Below are positions 25,072-34,689 of a stretch of DNA of 44,190 nt, piece after piece. How positions within the stretch are numbered: the stretch's first letter is position 1; each line of letters opens with the position of its first letter. The notes below the pieces were generated by a model that saw only the letters and a list, made by a program, of their open reading frames with translations, was not told the origin of the DNA and did no database searches. The translations under genes were made by a program, and so were the position numbers. This stretch comes from an uncultured Alphaproteobacteria bacterium (GTDB taxonomy: Bacteria > Pseudomonadota > Alphaproteobacteria > Bin65): the NCBI GenBank assembly GCA_947259335.1, contig CAMYMQ010000405.1:1-44190 (forward strand). The letters are read 5' to 3'.

Positions 25072-25773
25072 ATGGACGCCAAGGACATCATGACCGCCGA
25101 GGTCGCGACCGTCGCCCCGGACACGTCGGTTCGCGAAATCGCCGCCCTGTTGCTGGAGCGCCGGATCAGCGCAACGCCCGTCCTCGACGGTGCCGGCCAC
25201 CTGGTGGGTATCGTCAGCGAGGGCGACCTTATGAAGCGACAGGATATCGGCACGGCCGGCGCGCGATCCTGGTGGCTCGACCTCGTCTCCTCCTCCGAAG
25301 CACGCGCCGCCGACTACGTGAAGTCGCACGGCGCGACGGCGCGCGACGTCATGAGCACGTCCATGGTCACCGTCTCGCCGGACACGCCGATCGGCAAGAT
25401 CGCGGAAATGTTGGAAAAACATCACATCAAGCGGGTGCCCGTCGTCGCCGACGGCAAACTGGTCGGCATCGTCAGCCGGGCGGACCTACTGCGAGCGCTT
25501 GTCGCCCAAAAGGAGCATGTGACCTTCCGCCAGGACGCGAGCGATACCGACCTGCGCGCGGCGATCTGGTCCGAGATCAGCGCCCATGCCGGGGTGGCGA
25601 GTCAGCACATCCATATCGTCGTCACGAAGGGCACCGCCCATCTCTGGGGCGCGGTGACGAGCGAGGCGGAGAAACGGGCGGCGGAAATGGCGGCCCAATC
25701 CGTCGACGGCGTCGCCGCCGTCGAGAACCACCTCAACATCATCCCGCAGTCGATCGCCTCAGCGGGCCTCTAG
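25072..25773 (+). CDS. CBS-CBS-BON domain protein
   Basis: A 233-residue soluble protein. The first CBS domain covers about residues 5-60 (DIMTAEVATVAPDTSVREIA...VGIVSEGDL), the second about 90-145 (DVMSTSMVTVSPDTPI...VGIVSRADLL), and a BON domain ends the chain (about 155-225, with VVTKGTAHLWGAVTSEAEKR). CBS pairs sense adenine nucleotides; BON domains bind membranes or partners. Such proteins are common stress- or hypoxia-linked genes. GGAGAG eight bases before ATG 25072 is a good ribosome site. An FNR-like box upstream fits control by oxygen. Its end is four bases from the end of the convergent L,D-transpeptidase gene. The precise role is unknown. Confidence 0.9.
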   Translation: MDAKDIMTAEVATVAPDTSVREIAALLLERRISATPVLDGAGHLVGIVSEGDLMKRQDIGTAGARSWWLDLVSSSEARAADYVKSHGATARDVMSTSMVTVSPDTPIGKIAEMLEKHHIKRVPVVADGKLVGIVSRADLLRALVAQKEHVTFRQDASDTDLRAAIWSEISAHAGVASQHIHIVVTKGTAHLWGAVTSEAEKRAAEMAAQSVDGVAAVENHLNIIPQSIASAGL

Positions 25774-25777
25774 GCGT

Positions 25778-26863
25778 TCAGTCCCGCTCGGCCGCCTGCT
25801 TCTCGCGTCGGGCCTGCACCCGGCTCTGGAGCTGACGCCGGTAATGGACGAGCTGGGCCGGTGACCCGAGCAGGACCGGGATTGTCCTGGTGAAGGGCGA
25901 GATGTCTCCGAAGTCGCGGGTCCTGGTCGATCCCGGCTGCGAGAAATAATGCTTGAGCCCGGCGAAAAGATCGTCGGCCTTGTGGGGATACACCCGAACG
26001 CAGCCATGAGAGGCGTAGCGACCGGGACTGGCATATTTGTTGGTCGAGTGGATCAGATAGGGCGAGACTGTCCCGTTGCCCCACTTGGGCCCATATCCGA
26101 TCAGATAGTCGCGTCGGGTGAGATCGATGCCCCCCAACCCGAAGGCCGTGTTGAGCCCGCGCGGCTGCGGGCACTTCTCCTTCGCCCACTTGGTAGCGCA
26201 CGGGTACCAGCGCGGCGCATGGATATAGCGCGAGGCGTACATGATGCCATTGGGCGAACCGAAACTCTGATAGGCATTCCCGGGCGCCGCCAATGTCGTG
26301 AAGATGCGTACCCGGCTACCGTCGGGATTGATCTGGTAAACGTCGACATGCGGCACGCGGTCCTTGACGACCTCGATGACCAGATCCATCTCGCCGCGCT
26401 TGACGAACCAGTTCTTCGGAATGGTCACCGCGAAGGAATGCTGCCCGTCGGCTTTGGACTCCTTGAGGATCCGGGCAATCCGCGACACCATCCCGTCGAC
26501 CCAGAGGCCGAAGGGCCGGATCTCGGGGTGCCGCTCCTGGATCTGGGCGATGAACTTGTCGCGAATGGCGCCCTGGAAATGCGCGTCGACCTTGCCGACG
26601 AGGACCCGCGAGAGGCGCGACCGCTTGCCATACCGCCACCAGATCAGCTTCTGGACAAAGTCCTTCTGCAGCTTGCTGCGCGCGGTCAGATCGGCCTTCG
26701 AGAAGCGCACGGTGATCCGGCGGCTGCCGCTCGAGAACAGGTTTCCCAGAACGCCCGTACTGCTGTCACCGGAAATATTGTAGTCGGCGGCGCGCCCTTC
26801 AGACGGAAGCGCCAAAGAAGCCAGCGCGAGGCCAATAAAGGCGCTCTTGGCAGCATAAGGCAT
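25778..26863 (-). CDS. L,D-transpeptidase (YkuD family)
   Basis: A 361-residue exported protein (signal peptide to about residue 26, EGRAAD). The YkuD catalytic signature is complete: IHSTN with His272, then GRYASHGCVRV with nucleophile Cys288. Upstream is a long region (45-200) with no motif I know, probably a substrate or glycan-binding part; FGSPNGIMYASRYIHAP leads into the catalytic fold. These enzymes make 3-3 cross-links in peptidoglycan or attach proteins to it. ATG 26863 has GGGGGAG seven bases upstream. Four cysteines besides the catalytic one or fewer may form a disulphide (Cys222, Cys231). It is convergent with the CBS gene. No operon partner. Confidence 0.9.
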   Translation of the reverse strand: MPYAAKSAFIGLALASLALPSEGRAADYNISGDSSTGVLGNLFSSGSRRITVRFSKADLTARSKLQKDFVQKLIWWRYGKRSRLSRVLVGKVDAHFQGAIRDKFIAQIQERHPEIRPFGLWVDGMVSRIARILKESKADGQHSFAVTIPKNWFVKRGEMDLVIEVVKDRVPHVDVYQINPDGSRVRIFTTLAAPGNAYQSFGSPNGIMYASRYIHAPRWYPCATKWAKEKCPQPRGLNTAFGLGGIDLTRRDYLIGYGPKWGNGTVSPYLIHSTNKYASPGRYASHGCVRVYPHKADDLFAGLKHYFSQPGSTRTRDFGDISPFTRTIPVLLGSPAQLVHYRRQLQSRVQARREKQAAERD

Positions 26864-27056
26864 GGACGAACTCCCCCTCGTTCAGCCCCATCGTGGCAAG
26901 CCCCCTAGCCACGGATCGAGCATCCGACCGAAACCGCTCCACCGAGCCGGCCTCGTCATGGACCCGATTAACCGTAACCAGCCGGATCGGGCGGGGCAAG
27001 ACGCGTTCACGGCAATGTGGCCGTACGACCCCGGGCGGCGAGGACGCCAAGCCATG

Positions 27057-27965
27057 CTACCGGTCCAGGAAATTGCCCGCACGGCACAGCTCGACCGCAA
27101 GCTCGGAGAAGGCCTGAACGGCGGGCGACGGCGAACGGCCGGCCGCATGCACCAGTTCGATCTCGCGCGTGACGGCCGGGCCGCTTATGGCGCAGGTGTC
27201 GACGCGGTACCGGCGGCCGACCGTGCGTGCGAAGGACGGCAGGACGGAAACACCCAGCCCCGCCTCCACCATCGCGATCGCCGTCGTTATCTGGGTCACT
27301 TCATAGGCCAGCGCCGGCTCCGCCCCGATCCCGGCGAAGGTACGGTCGACAAGGGTACGGATGCCGCTGTCCGGGGTCAGCGCGATCACGGGGAGGGAGG
27401 CGATCTCGGCCCAGCCGGTCCGGCGGCGCCGGCTCAAGGCATGATCCCGGGGGCAGAAGAGCATCAGAGCGTCGGAAATCAGCGGGGTCCGTGCCAGCCC
27501 CTCCGCGTCGGGCGAGAAGGTTCCTATGCCGCAGTCGACGTCGCCTGCGTTGACCCGGCGCACGATCCGGTCCGTCGACAGGTCGTGCAGCGCGACTTCG
27601 ATTCCCGGGTAGCGATCGAGGAAGGTCGCGATCAAGGTCGGGAGCAGCGTTCCGGCGAGCAAGGGTGGCGCTGCGACCGAAAGCCGGCCCCGCTCACGCG
27701 CCGCGAGCGCGCCGATGTCGGCGACCGACCTGTCGAGGCCGGACAGCAGCCTCCCCACCGAAACCTCGAAGTCCCGCCCGGCATCGGTCAGATCGACGCG
27801 CCGCGTCGTCCGGTGGAACAGGCGGACGCCCAGTTCCCGCTCGAGCTCGCGGATCAGCCCAGATGTCGCCGACTGCGTCAGGTGAAGCCGGTCCCCGGCC
27901 CGGGTGAAGCTGCCGGTTTCCGCGACCGCAAGGAAGGCCCTGAGTTGCTTGAGGGTTATATTCAT
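27057..27965 (-). CDS. LysR-type transcriptional regulator
   Basis: A 302-residue LysR family regulator: winged helix-turn-helix at residues 1-60 (LKQLRAFLAVAETGSFTRAG, SQSATSGLIRELERELG-like core, LFHRTTRRVDLT) and a periplasmic-binding-type effector domain (about 90-295). It is divergent from the molybdo-hydroxylase catabolic operon, 102 bases away, so it probably controls those genes in response to a pathway compound. A T-N11-A palindrome lies four bases before its own start, suggesting autoregulation. No clear ribosome site precedes ATG 27965. The effector cannot be read from sequence. Confidence 0.93.
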   Translation of the reverse strand: MNITLKQLRAFLAVAETGSFTRAGDRLHLTQSATSGLIRELERELGVRLFHRTTRRVDLTDAGRDFEVSVGRLLSGLDRSVADIGALAARERGRLSVAAPPLLAGTLLPTLIATFLDRYPGIEVALHDLSTDRIVRRVNAGDVDCGIGTFSPDAEGLARTPLISDALMLFCPRDHALSRRRRTGWAEIASLPVIALTPDSGIRTLVDRTFAGIGAEPALAYEVTQITTAIAMVEAGLGVSVLPSFARTVGRRYRVDTCAISGPAVTREIELVHAAGRSPSPAVQAFSELAVELCRAGNFLDR

Positions 27966-27969
27966 CGGA

Positions 27970-27982
27970 TTTAATTATTAAA
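27970..27982. promoter_or_regulatory. LysR-type operator (T-N11-A palindrome)
   Basis: TTTAATTATTAAA is a perfect 6-1-6 palindrome of the form T-N11-A, the LysR-family consensus, placed in the LysR/hydroxylase divergent region. A second short palindrome, GATTG-TC-CAATC, lies at 27998-28009. Confidence 0.55.
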
Positions 27983-28067
27983 CTATCTGAAAAAGCTGAT
28001 TGTCCAATCAATAACGCTCTGGTGGAATTGTCCGTGTGTCCTCGCCAGAGCCCCTGTCGGCAAACCC

Positions 28068-30404
28068 ATGTTGAGTCCGCCTCGTACCAGCAGCTTCGGC
28101 ACCGCGCCGGACCGGTGGATCGGCCGGTCGCGTCCGCGCGTCGAGGACGCTCGTCTGGTGACCGGCAGCGGGCGTTTCGTGGACGACGTCGCATCGCCCA
28201 ACTGTCTGCACGTTGCCTTCGTCCGCAGCACGGTGGCCCACGGCCGCCTCGCCTCGATCGGCACGCAGGCGGCGGCGGCGGCTCCGGGCGTGCGGGCAGT
28301 CTTCTCCGGTGAGGACGTGCGCGGTCTGGGCGAACTGCCGGTCAATCCGTTGGTCGACACCGTGCGGCCCCCGCCCTTCTTCGTGTTGGCCCAAGAGACG
28401 GTATACGCGGTGGGCCAGCCCATTGCCGCGGTCGTCGCCGATACCCTTGCAGCGGCCGTGGCCGCCGCCGACCTTGTCGACGTGGACTATGGGGCGATCG
28501 AGCCGGCTGCGGGCAGCGACGATCCCGCCTGCCAGGCCCCCCTGTTTTCCGCGCTGCCAGACGACAGGGCCTTCGAGATCGCCTTCGTCGAGGGCGATCC
28601 GGACGCCGCTTTCGCGGCGGCGGCGGAAACCGTATCCGTGTCGGTCGATCATCCGCGCGTCGCGCCCTTTACCCTGGAGCCGCGCAGCATCCACGTGGTC
28701 TTCGACTCCGGGGACCCGACCCTGACCGTCTGGCTGCCGAGCCAGGCGCCGCAGCGGGCCCGGCGCGATCTCGCCACCATCCTGGGCATCGATCCGGCCC
28801 GCATTCGGGTGATCGCGCCGGACGTCGGCGGCGCCTTCGGCATGAAGGCTTCGCTCTATCCCGAAGACGCGCTGGTCGCATGGGCGGCCCTGTCGCTGCG
28901 CCAGTCCGTCAAATGGACCGCCGGTCGGGCCGAAGAACTGCTCGCCGCCACCCAGGGACGGGGCCTTTCGACCGAAGCCCAGGCCGCCCTCGACGGTGAC
29001 GGCCGGATAACCGCGCTTCGAACCCGGATCCGGGCTTCGTTGGGACATTGGATGCCGTTCAGCGGGGTCGTCCCCGCCCGAAACGCCGCGCGGATCCTGC
29101 CGGGTCCCTATCTGGTGCCAACGGTCGACATAGCGGCTGAAGGCCGTGTCACGGCGCAGGCGGCCGCCGGCATCTATCGCGGCGCCGGCCGTCCCGAAGC
29201 GGCGGCTTTGATGGAGCGGCTGATGGACGTGGCGGCCCGGAAGACCGGGCTCGATCCCGTCGAGCTCCGCCGCCGGAACCTGATCCCGCAGGAGCGGATG
29301 CCGGCCGCGACGCCGACCGGCGAGATCCTCGATTCGGGCGACTATCCCGCGCTCCTCGAACGCGCCTGTGCTGCGGCGGATTATCCCGGCCTTCGGGAGC
29401 GCCAGGCGCGCGAGAGAGAAGCCGGAAACCTGTTCGGCGTCGGGGTGGCCTTTTATGTCGAACCCTGCGGCGTCGGCTGGGAGACGGGCAAGGTCCGCCT
29501 GGAAGCGAACGGCCGCGTGACCGCCGCCACCGGGTCGAGCGCCCAGGGCCAGGGCCGGGAAACCGTGTTCGCCCAGATCGTCGCGGACGCGCTCTGCCTC
29601 GCCCCCGACCGCATCGACGTGGTCTACGGCGATACGGCGGAGGTGCCGGAGGCAACCGGTGCGCTGGCGAGCCGCAGCACCGGCATCGGCGGCAGCGCGA
29701 TCCACCAGGCCGCCCTCGAAGTGCGGGACCGCGCCCACGCCCTCGCCGCGCGGCTCCTCCAGTGCTCGCCGGATGCGATTGCGCTCGATCAAGGCGGTTT
29801 CCGCGCCGACGGGCAGGATGATGCGGCGCTCGACTGGACGGCCCTCGCCCGCGCGGTCGCGACGGAGCACGGCAATCCGGAGACCGGTCCCGCGCTCGAA
29901 GCAAACGTGCGCTTCGAAGCCTCGGGGGAGACATGGGCCTATGGCTGTTGTATCGCCTCGCTGACCATCGATGCCGACACCGGCGCCGCGCGGGTCGAGC
30001 GCATCGTCTGGGTCGACGACGCCGGCGTCGTGGTCAACCCGGACCTGGCCGAGGACCAGCTCGTCGGGGGCCTCGCCCAGGGACTGGGACAGGCATTGAT
30101 GGAGGAAATCGTCTATGACGAGGACGGGCAGCTCGTGACGGGATCGCTCATGGACTATGCCCTGCCCCGCGCGGACGACATGCCGGACGTGGTCCTCGAC
30201 CGAATGGAGACGCCTGCCTTGACCAACCCTTTGGGCGCCAAGGGAATCGGCGAGGCCGGCTGCATCGGCGCCCCCGCGGCGATCCTGAACGCCGCGCTCG
30301 ACGCCCTGGCCCCCTTGGGCGTGCGCCACCTCGACCTGCCCTTGACGAGCGGGCGGATTTGGCACGCCATGAACGACGCGAGAAACGAGGATCGGAAGCG
30401 ATGA
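28068..30404 (+). CDS. Xanthine dehydrogenase family molybdopterin-binding (large) subunit
   Basis: A 778-residue large subunit of the molybdenum hydroxylase family (xanthine dehydrogenase, CoxL, aldehyde oxidase). Key parts: VEDARLVTGSGRFVDDV at the N-terminus, APDVGGAFGMK near 262-272 (Mo-site loop), IYRGAGRPEAAALMERLMD near 365-383, and GAKGIGEAGC with the catalytic base Glu729. These enzymes hydroxylate N-heterocycles or aldehydes using water. They normally need a FAD subunit and a 2Fe-2S subunit; neither is encoded beside it here. The CoxL signature loop AYRCSFR is absent, so it is not a CO dehydrogenase. The ribosome site before ATG 28068 is weak. It overlaps the next gene by ATGA. Confidence 0.92.
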   Translation: MLSPPRTSSFGTAPDRWIGRSRPRVEDARLVTGSGRFVDDVASPNCLHVAFVRSTVAHGRLASIGTQAAAAAPGVRAVFSGEDVRGLGELPVNPLVDTVRPPPFFVLAQETVYAVGQPIAAVVADTLAAAVAAADLVDVDYGAIEPAAGSDDPACQAPLFSALPDDRAFEIAFVEGDPDAAFAAAAETVSVSVDHPRVAPFTLEPRSIHVVFDSGDPTLTVWLPSQAPQRARRDLATILGIDPARIRVIAPDVGGAFGMKASLYPEDALVAWAALSLRQSVKWTAGRAEELLAATQGRGLSTEAQAALDGDGRITALRTRIRASLGHWMPFSGVVPARNAARILPGPYLVPTVDIAAEGRVTAQAAAGIYRGAGRPEAAALMERLMDVAARKTGLDPVELRRRNLIPQERMPAATPTGEILDSGDYPALLERACAAADYPGLRERQAREREAGNLFGVGVAFYVEPCGVGWETGKVRLEANGRVTAATGSSAQGQGRETVFAQIVADALCLAPDRIDVVYGDTAEVPEATGALASRSTGIGGSAIHQAALEVRDRAHALAARLLQCSPDAIALDQGGFRADGQDDAALDWTALARAVATEHGNPETGPALEANVRFEASGETWAYGCCIASLTIDADTGAARVERIVWVDDAGVVVNPDLAEDQLVGGLAQGLGQALMEEIVYDEDGQLVTGSLMDYALPRADDMPDVVLDRMETPALTNPLGAKGIGEAGCIGAPAAILNAALDALAPLGVRHLDLPLTSGRIWHAMNDARNEDRKR

Positions 30405-31393
30405 AGTACCGCAAGTCGGAAGCCAAGGACTATGCCCGCGAACATCTGCGCGGCCTGTGGGCGGCGACCCTCACGCCGTTCAAGCCGGACGACCTCAGCC
30501 TCGACGAAGCCGGCTTCCGCCGCAACTTCAGGCACTGGGTCGACGACCTCCATCTCGGCGGCCTGTTCGTGACCGGCAAGCAGGGCGAGTTCTTCTCGAT
30601 GTCGGTCGAGGAGCGGAAGCGCACCTTCGACATCGCCGTCGACGAATGCGGCGACAAGGCCGGCACGATCCTGTCGACGTCGGACGAGAACCTGGACACC
30701 GTCATCGAGCTGTCGCGCCACGCGCAGGACATCGGCGCGGACTATGTGATCATCCACAGCCCGCCGCTCTACTTCCACACCAGGATCGACGACATCCTCT
30801 ACGAGTACTACCGGCACCTCAGCGAGACCCTCGATATCGGCATCGCCATCTGGCACCAGCCCGACTACGGCTACGTCATGGAGCCGGAGCTGTGCGCGCA
30901 CATCGCCGAGCTGCCCAACATCGTCGCCATCAAGTACAGCGTCGACCGCGAACGCTATTCGGCGCTGACCCGGCTGGCCGGCGAGAATCTGATCGTCAGC
31001 ACGTCGTCCGAGGACCACTGGCTGGAAAATATCGTGGAGCTGGGCTGGCAGGTCTATCTGTGCTCGACCCCTCCCTACCTGATGCAGACCGCGACGGACC
31101 AGCGCATGCGCGAATACACGGACCTGGCCATGGCCGGCGAGGTCGACACGGCCCGCGCCGTGCGCGACAGCCTCGACCCCGTGCGCAAGGCGCTCAAGGG
31201 CACCCGACCGGCCGACAAGCCCCAGGCGCAGCAGAAATACTGGCAGGAGCTGATCGGCCAAGTCGGCGGGCCGGTTCGCCGGCCGCTGCTCAACCTGACC
31301 GACGAGGAAAAAGCCACGATCAGGAGCGCCGTGGAAAGCTGCGGCCTCGACCTCGGAACCGGCTCCACCGCCCCCGCGGTTTCGGCCGCCTGA
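30401..31393 (+). CDS. DapA-family (dihydrodipicolinate synthase/NAL superfamily) lyase
   Basis: A 330-residue TIM-barrel aldolase of the DHDPS/NAL superfamily. The Schiff-base lysine is Lys178 in NIVAIKYS, and the fold pattern GLWAATLTPFKPDD...GGLFVTGKQGEF is clear. Two features speak against dihydrodipicolinate synthase itself: the pyruvate-carboxylate-binding GTTGE motif is GKQGE, and the catalytic Tyr region reads IAIWHQPD rather than YNVPGR. A catabolic aldolase, hydratase-aldolase or decarboxylating dehydratase is more likely. It overlaps the molybdo-hydroxylase gene by ATGA and precedes the aldehyde dehydrogenase by 46 bases, so it should act in the same pathway. Confidence 0.85.
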   Translation: MKYRKSEAKDYAREHLRGLWAATLTPFKPDDLSLDEAGFRRNFRHWVDDLHLGGLFVTGKQGEFFSMSVEERKRTFDIAVDECGDKAGTILSTSDENLDTVIELSRHAQDIGADYVIIHSPPLYFHTRIDDILYEYYRHLSETLDIGIAIWHQPDYGYVMEPELCAHIAELPNIVAIKYSVDRERYSALTRLAGENLIVSTSSEDHWLENIVELGWQVYLCSTPPYLMQTATDQRMREYTDLAMAGEVDTARAVRDSLDPVRKALKGTRPADKPQAQQKYWQELIGQVGGPVRRPLLNLTDEEKATIRSAVESCGLDLGTGSTAPAVSAA

Positions 31394-31439
31394 CGAACTT
31401 CGGACCGGGCCCGTCAGAACCCGGCAAAAGGACATGCCC

Positions 31440-32928
<1,489 letters not shown>

Positions 32929-32930
<2 letters not shown>

Positions 32931-32976
32931 CTCTGGGGAGTTGAGACTCTGGGGAGTTGAGACTCCGGGGACCTGA
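32929..32976 (+). repeat. 16-bp tandem repeat, three copies
   Basis: GACTCTGGGGAGTTGA occurs twice exactly (32929-32944, 32945-32960) and a third time with three changes (32961-32976). The first copy contains the last two bases of the mmsA stop codon. It fills most of the gap to the dioxygenase gene, ending 34 bases before its ATG. Confidence 0.9.
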
Positions 32977-33010
32977 CGCTTCGAGCGAGTACCAGACACG
33001 GGAGACCAGC

Positions 33011-33559
33011 ATGAAATTCGACCTGCCCTACAATCTCGACGCCTGGGTCGAGAAGAACCGGGACCAGTTGAAGCCGCCGGTGAGCAACAAGCTCCTGTTC
33101 GAGCAGCCCGGTCTGGTCGCCCAGATCATCGGCGGGCCGAACACACGGGTCGACTTCCACGACGACCCGGTCCAGGAGTTCTTCTACCAGCTCAAGGGCG
33201 ACATGATCCTGAAGGTCTATCAGGACGGCGACATCCACGACGTGCGCATCAACGAGGGCGACGTCTTCATGCTGCCGGCGCATGTTCCCCACTCGCCCCA
33301 GCGACCGATCCCGGGCTCGGTCGGCCTCGTCATCGAGGGCGCGCGCGTCGCCGGCATGCTCGACGGCTTCGAATGGTACTGCTTCGAGTGCAAGAACCGG
33401 GTCCACCGGGTCGAGGTGCCGGTCACCGACATCGTCAAGGACCTGCCGCCTCTCTACGAGGCTTTCCACAGCGACGAGAGCGCCCGCACCTGCAAGAATT
33501 GCGGCGCGGTCCATCCGGGCAACAGCGCCCCGCCGGAAGGCTGGGTCACGCTGAGCTGA
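33011..33559 (+). CDS. nbaC: 3-hydroxyanthranilate 3,4-dioxygenase
   Basis: A 182-residue cupin dioxygenase that opens the ring of 3-hydroxyanthranilate to 2-amino-3-carboxymuconate semialdehyde. Catalytic iron ligands His50, Glu56 (DFHDDPVQEFF) and His94 (PAHVPHSPQRP) are present, and so is the rubredoxin-like second iron site typical of the bacterial enzyme, Cys124-x2-Cys127 and Cys161-x2-Cys164. Positions are shifted by one from the well-studied Cupriavidus enzyme. ATG 33011 follows GGGAGACC. No aminocarboxymuconate-semialdehyde decarboxylase, kynureninase or nitrobenzoate genes accompany it; instead it ends an operon with a molybdo-hydroxylase, an aldolase and MmsA. Confidence 0.95.
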   Translation: MKFDLPYNLDAWVEKNRDQLKPPVSNKLLFEQPGLVAQIIGGPNTRVDFHDDPVQEFFYQLKGDMILKVYQDGDIHDVRINEGDVFMLPAHVPHSPQRPIPGSVGLVIEGARVAGMLDGFEWYCFECKNRVHRVEVPVTDIVKDLPPLYEAFHSDESARTCKNCGAVHPGNSAPPEGWVTLS

Positions 33560-33612
33560 TGAGACGGGAACCAATCGATCGGACCGCAGACAGATCCTGC
33601 CGGCGAGACAGC

Positions 33613-33699
33613 TGGCGGAGGGAGGGGGATTCGAACCCCCGCTACCCTATCGGGTAGACGGATTAGCAATCCGCTGCATTACCGCTCTGCCATCCCTCC
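33613..33699 (-). tRNA. tRNA-Ser (anticodon GCU)
   Basis: Read on the minus strand: acceptor GGAGGGA pairs with TCCCTCC, followed by the discriminator G and an encoded CCA (33613-33615). The anticodon stem-loop is GGATT-GCT-AATCC, so it reads serine AGC and AGU. The long variable arm with a CTACCC/GGGTAG stem is the class II mark of tRNA-Ser, and the T-arm is GGGGG-TTCGAAT-CCCCC. All arms close, so it should be functional. Confidence 0.97.
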
Positions 33700-33738
33700 G
33701 GGTAGCCGCCGCGCGGTGATGTGGGCGACGGAACAGCG

Positions 33739-33767
33739 GTTCTAAAGGCGGCCCCAGACCAAGTCAA
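33739..33767 (-). promoter_or_regulatory. Sigma-70 type promoter of tRNA-Ser
   Basis: On the minus strand TTGACT (33762-33767), 17 bases, then TAGAAC (33739-33744). Transcription would begin near 33,732, leaving a leader of about 33 bases before the tRNA 5' end at 33,699. Confidence 0.6.
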
Positions 33768-33845
33768 CGGCGCGGGCGGCACGGCGACGCGCACCGCCCG
33801 CCAATCGGCGGCCGGTGCGTTCGCGCTGCGAAATGTTAGAGGGTC

Positions 33846-34241
33846 TCAGGACTGGCGGAGGTGCCAGATCCAGGAGAGGTAAGCCTGCTTCATCGACCGG
33901 AAGGCGCGCGAGGTCTCGTCCTCGTCGGCATTCGCATCGTCGCTGAGCTTGCGGTAGGTGTTGCGAGCGTCGACGAAGGCCATCCAGAGCGCTGCGAGCT
34001 CCAGTCCCTGGTTGGGACGCCGACGCTTGAACTGTTCCGCGCCCCGCTTTTCGGCAAAGGCCAGACATTCCCAGAGGTCCCGGGCCAGATCGCCCTCGCC
34101 CGACGAATAGGCGTGGTTGAACGCGGCCAGGATCTTATCGGTCAATCGACGATTGTATTTGGGAACGCCGGCGTCGACGAAAATCTCGTTCGGATCGCCG
34201 GAAAACAGATCGTTCGCCGAAATTTTTGCGGCATCAGCCAT
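33846..34241 (-). CDS. Conserved hypothetical protein, helical
   Basis: A 131-residue soluble, mainly helical protein (for example RRLTDKILAAFNHAYSSGEGDLARDLWECLAFAEKRG and RAFRSMKQAYLSWIWHLRQS). No domain is recognised. I chose ATG 34241 (MADAAKIS), seven bases after AAGGGG. A second candidate, ATG 34277, adds 12 basic residues and follows GTGGAGTTAC, the same leader that precedes the divergent small gene at 34486; it cannot be excluded. Codon use is typical of the genome. It lies just upstream of the tRNA on the same strand. Function unknown. Confidence 0.75.
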   Translation of the reverse strand: MADAAKISANDLFSGDPNEIFVDAGVPKYNRRLTDKILAAFNHAYSSGEGDLARDLWECLAFAEKRGAEQFKRRRPNQGLELAALWMAFVDARNTYRKLSDDANADEDETSRAFRSMKQAYLSWIWHLRQS

Positions 34242-34282
34242 GTGTTTGCCCCTTTCTCCTTTCCCCCGAAAGGCCATGCGAA

Positions 34283-34481
34283 GTAACTCCACTTGATGCG
34301 CAGAAAATAGACACGACGTGTTGATTTTTCCTTAACAAGAAATCGTAGCAGTAATCGTTTCGTCAAATAACGTCGAAAACTGCAACCACAGGGCGTTTTT
34401 CTTGTTAACGATTTTTAAACCGTGTTTGGAGAGATTTGGATTTCACGATCAATCATTCTCAATACGGGAAAGTGGAGTTAC
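34283..34481. repeat. 12-bp perfect inverted repeat flanking a divergent promoter region
   Basis: GTAACTCCACTT (34283-34294) and AAGTGGAGTTAC (34470-34481) are perfect reverse complements at the two ends of an AT-rich region between the divergent genes at 34241 and 34486. Each arm holds a GGAG ribosome site pointing outward, eight or nine bases from an ATG. Confidence 0.8.
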
Positions 34482-34485
34482 GGAC

Positions 34486-34665
34486 ATGGGCCTTTCAACC
34501 AAGACCATCGAGACCCTGATCGACCTCGTCGAGATCAAGCTGAGCTGCTTCGAGATCTACGACCGCGACGACCGCAAGGCACAGAAGGACCTTCAGCACT
34601 GCCTCGAAGAGCTGACCTCGGCCGTCGGCGCGACGGGCGGCGCGAACCTTCAGTCCCTGCGCTAG
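34486..34665 (+). CDS. Small hypothetical protein
   Basis: A 59-residue, probably all-helical acidic protein (TIETLIDLVEIKLSCFEIYD then a helix with QKDLQHCLEELTSAV). ATG 34486 has GGAG eight bases upstream; the frame is open further up but only the start at 34486 has a ribosome site and matching codon use. It resembles small regulatory or partner proteins in size, but I recognise no family. It is divergent from the helical hypothetical gene and shares with it the outward-facing leader repeat. It ends 24 bases from the convergent GST gene. Confidence 0.65.
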   Translation: MGLSTKTIETLIDLVEIKLSCFEIYDRDDRKAQKDLQHCLEELTSAVGATGGANLQSLR

Positions 34666-34689
34666 AAAGCCGTCCCCTGCCCGCTGGCT

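Noticed and set aside
28068-30404. CO dehydrogenase (CoxL) assignment
   Set aside because: The form I CoxL active-site loop AYRCSFR is missing and coxM/coxS are not adjacent; a general molybdo-hydroxylase call is safer.
34405-34418. Possible third CtrA-like site (two TTAA words)
   Set aside because: The spacer is six bases, not seven, and the region is AT-rich, so I do not count it.
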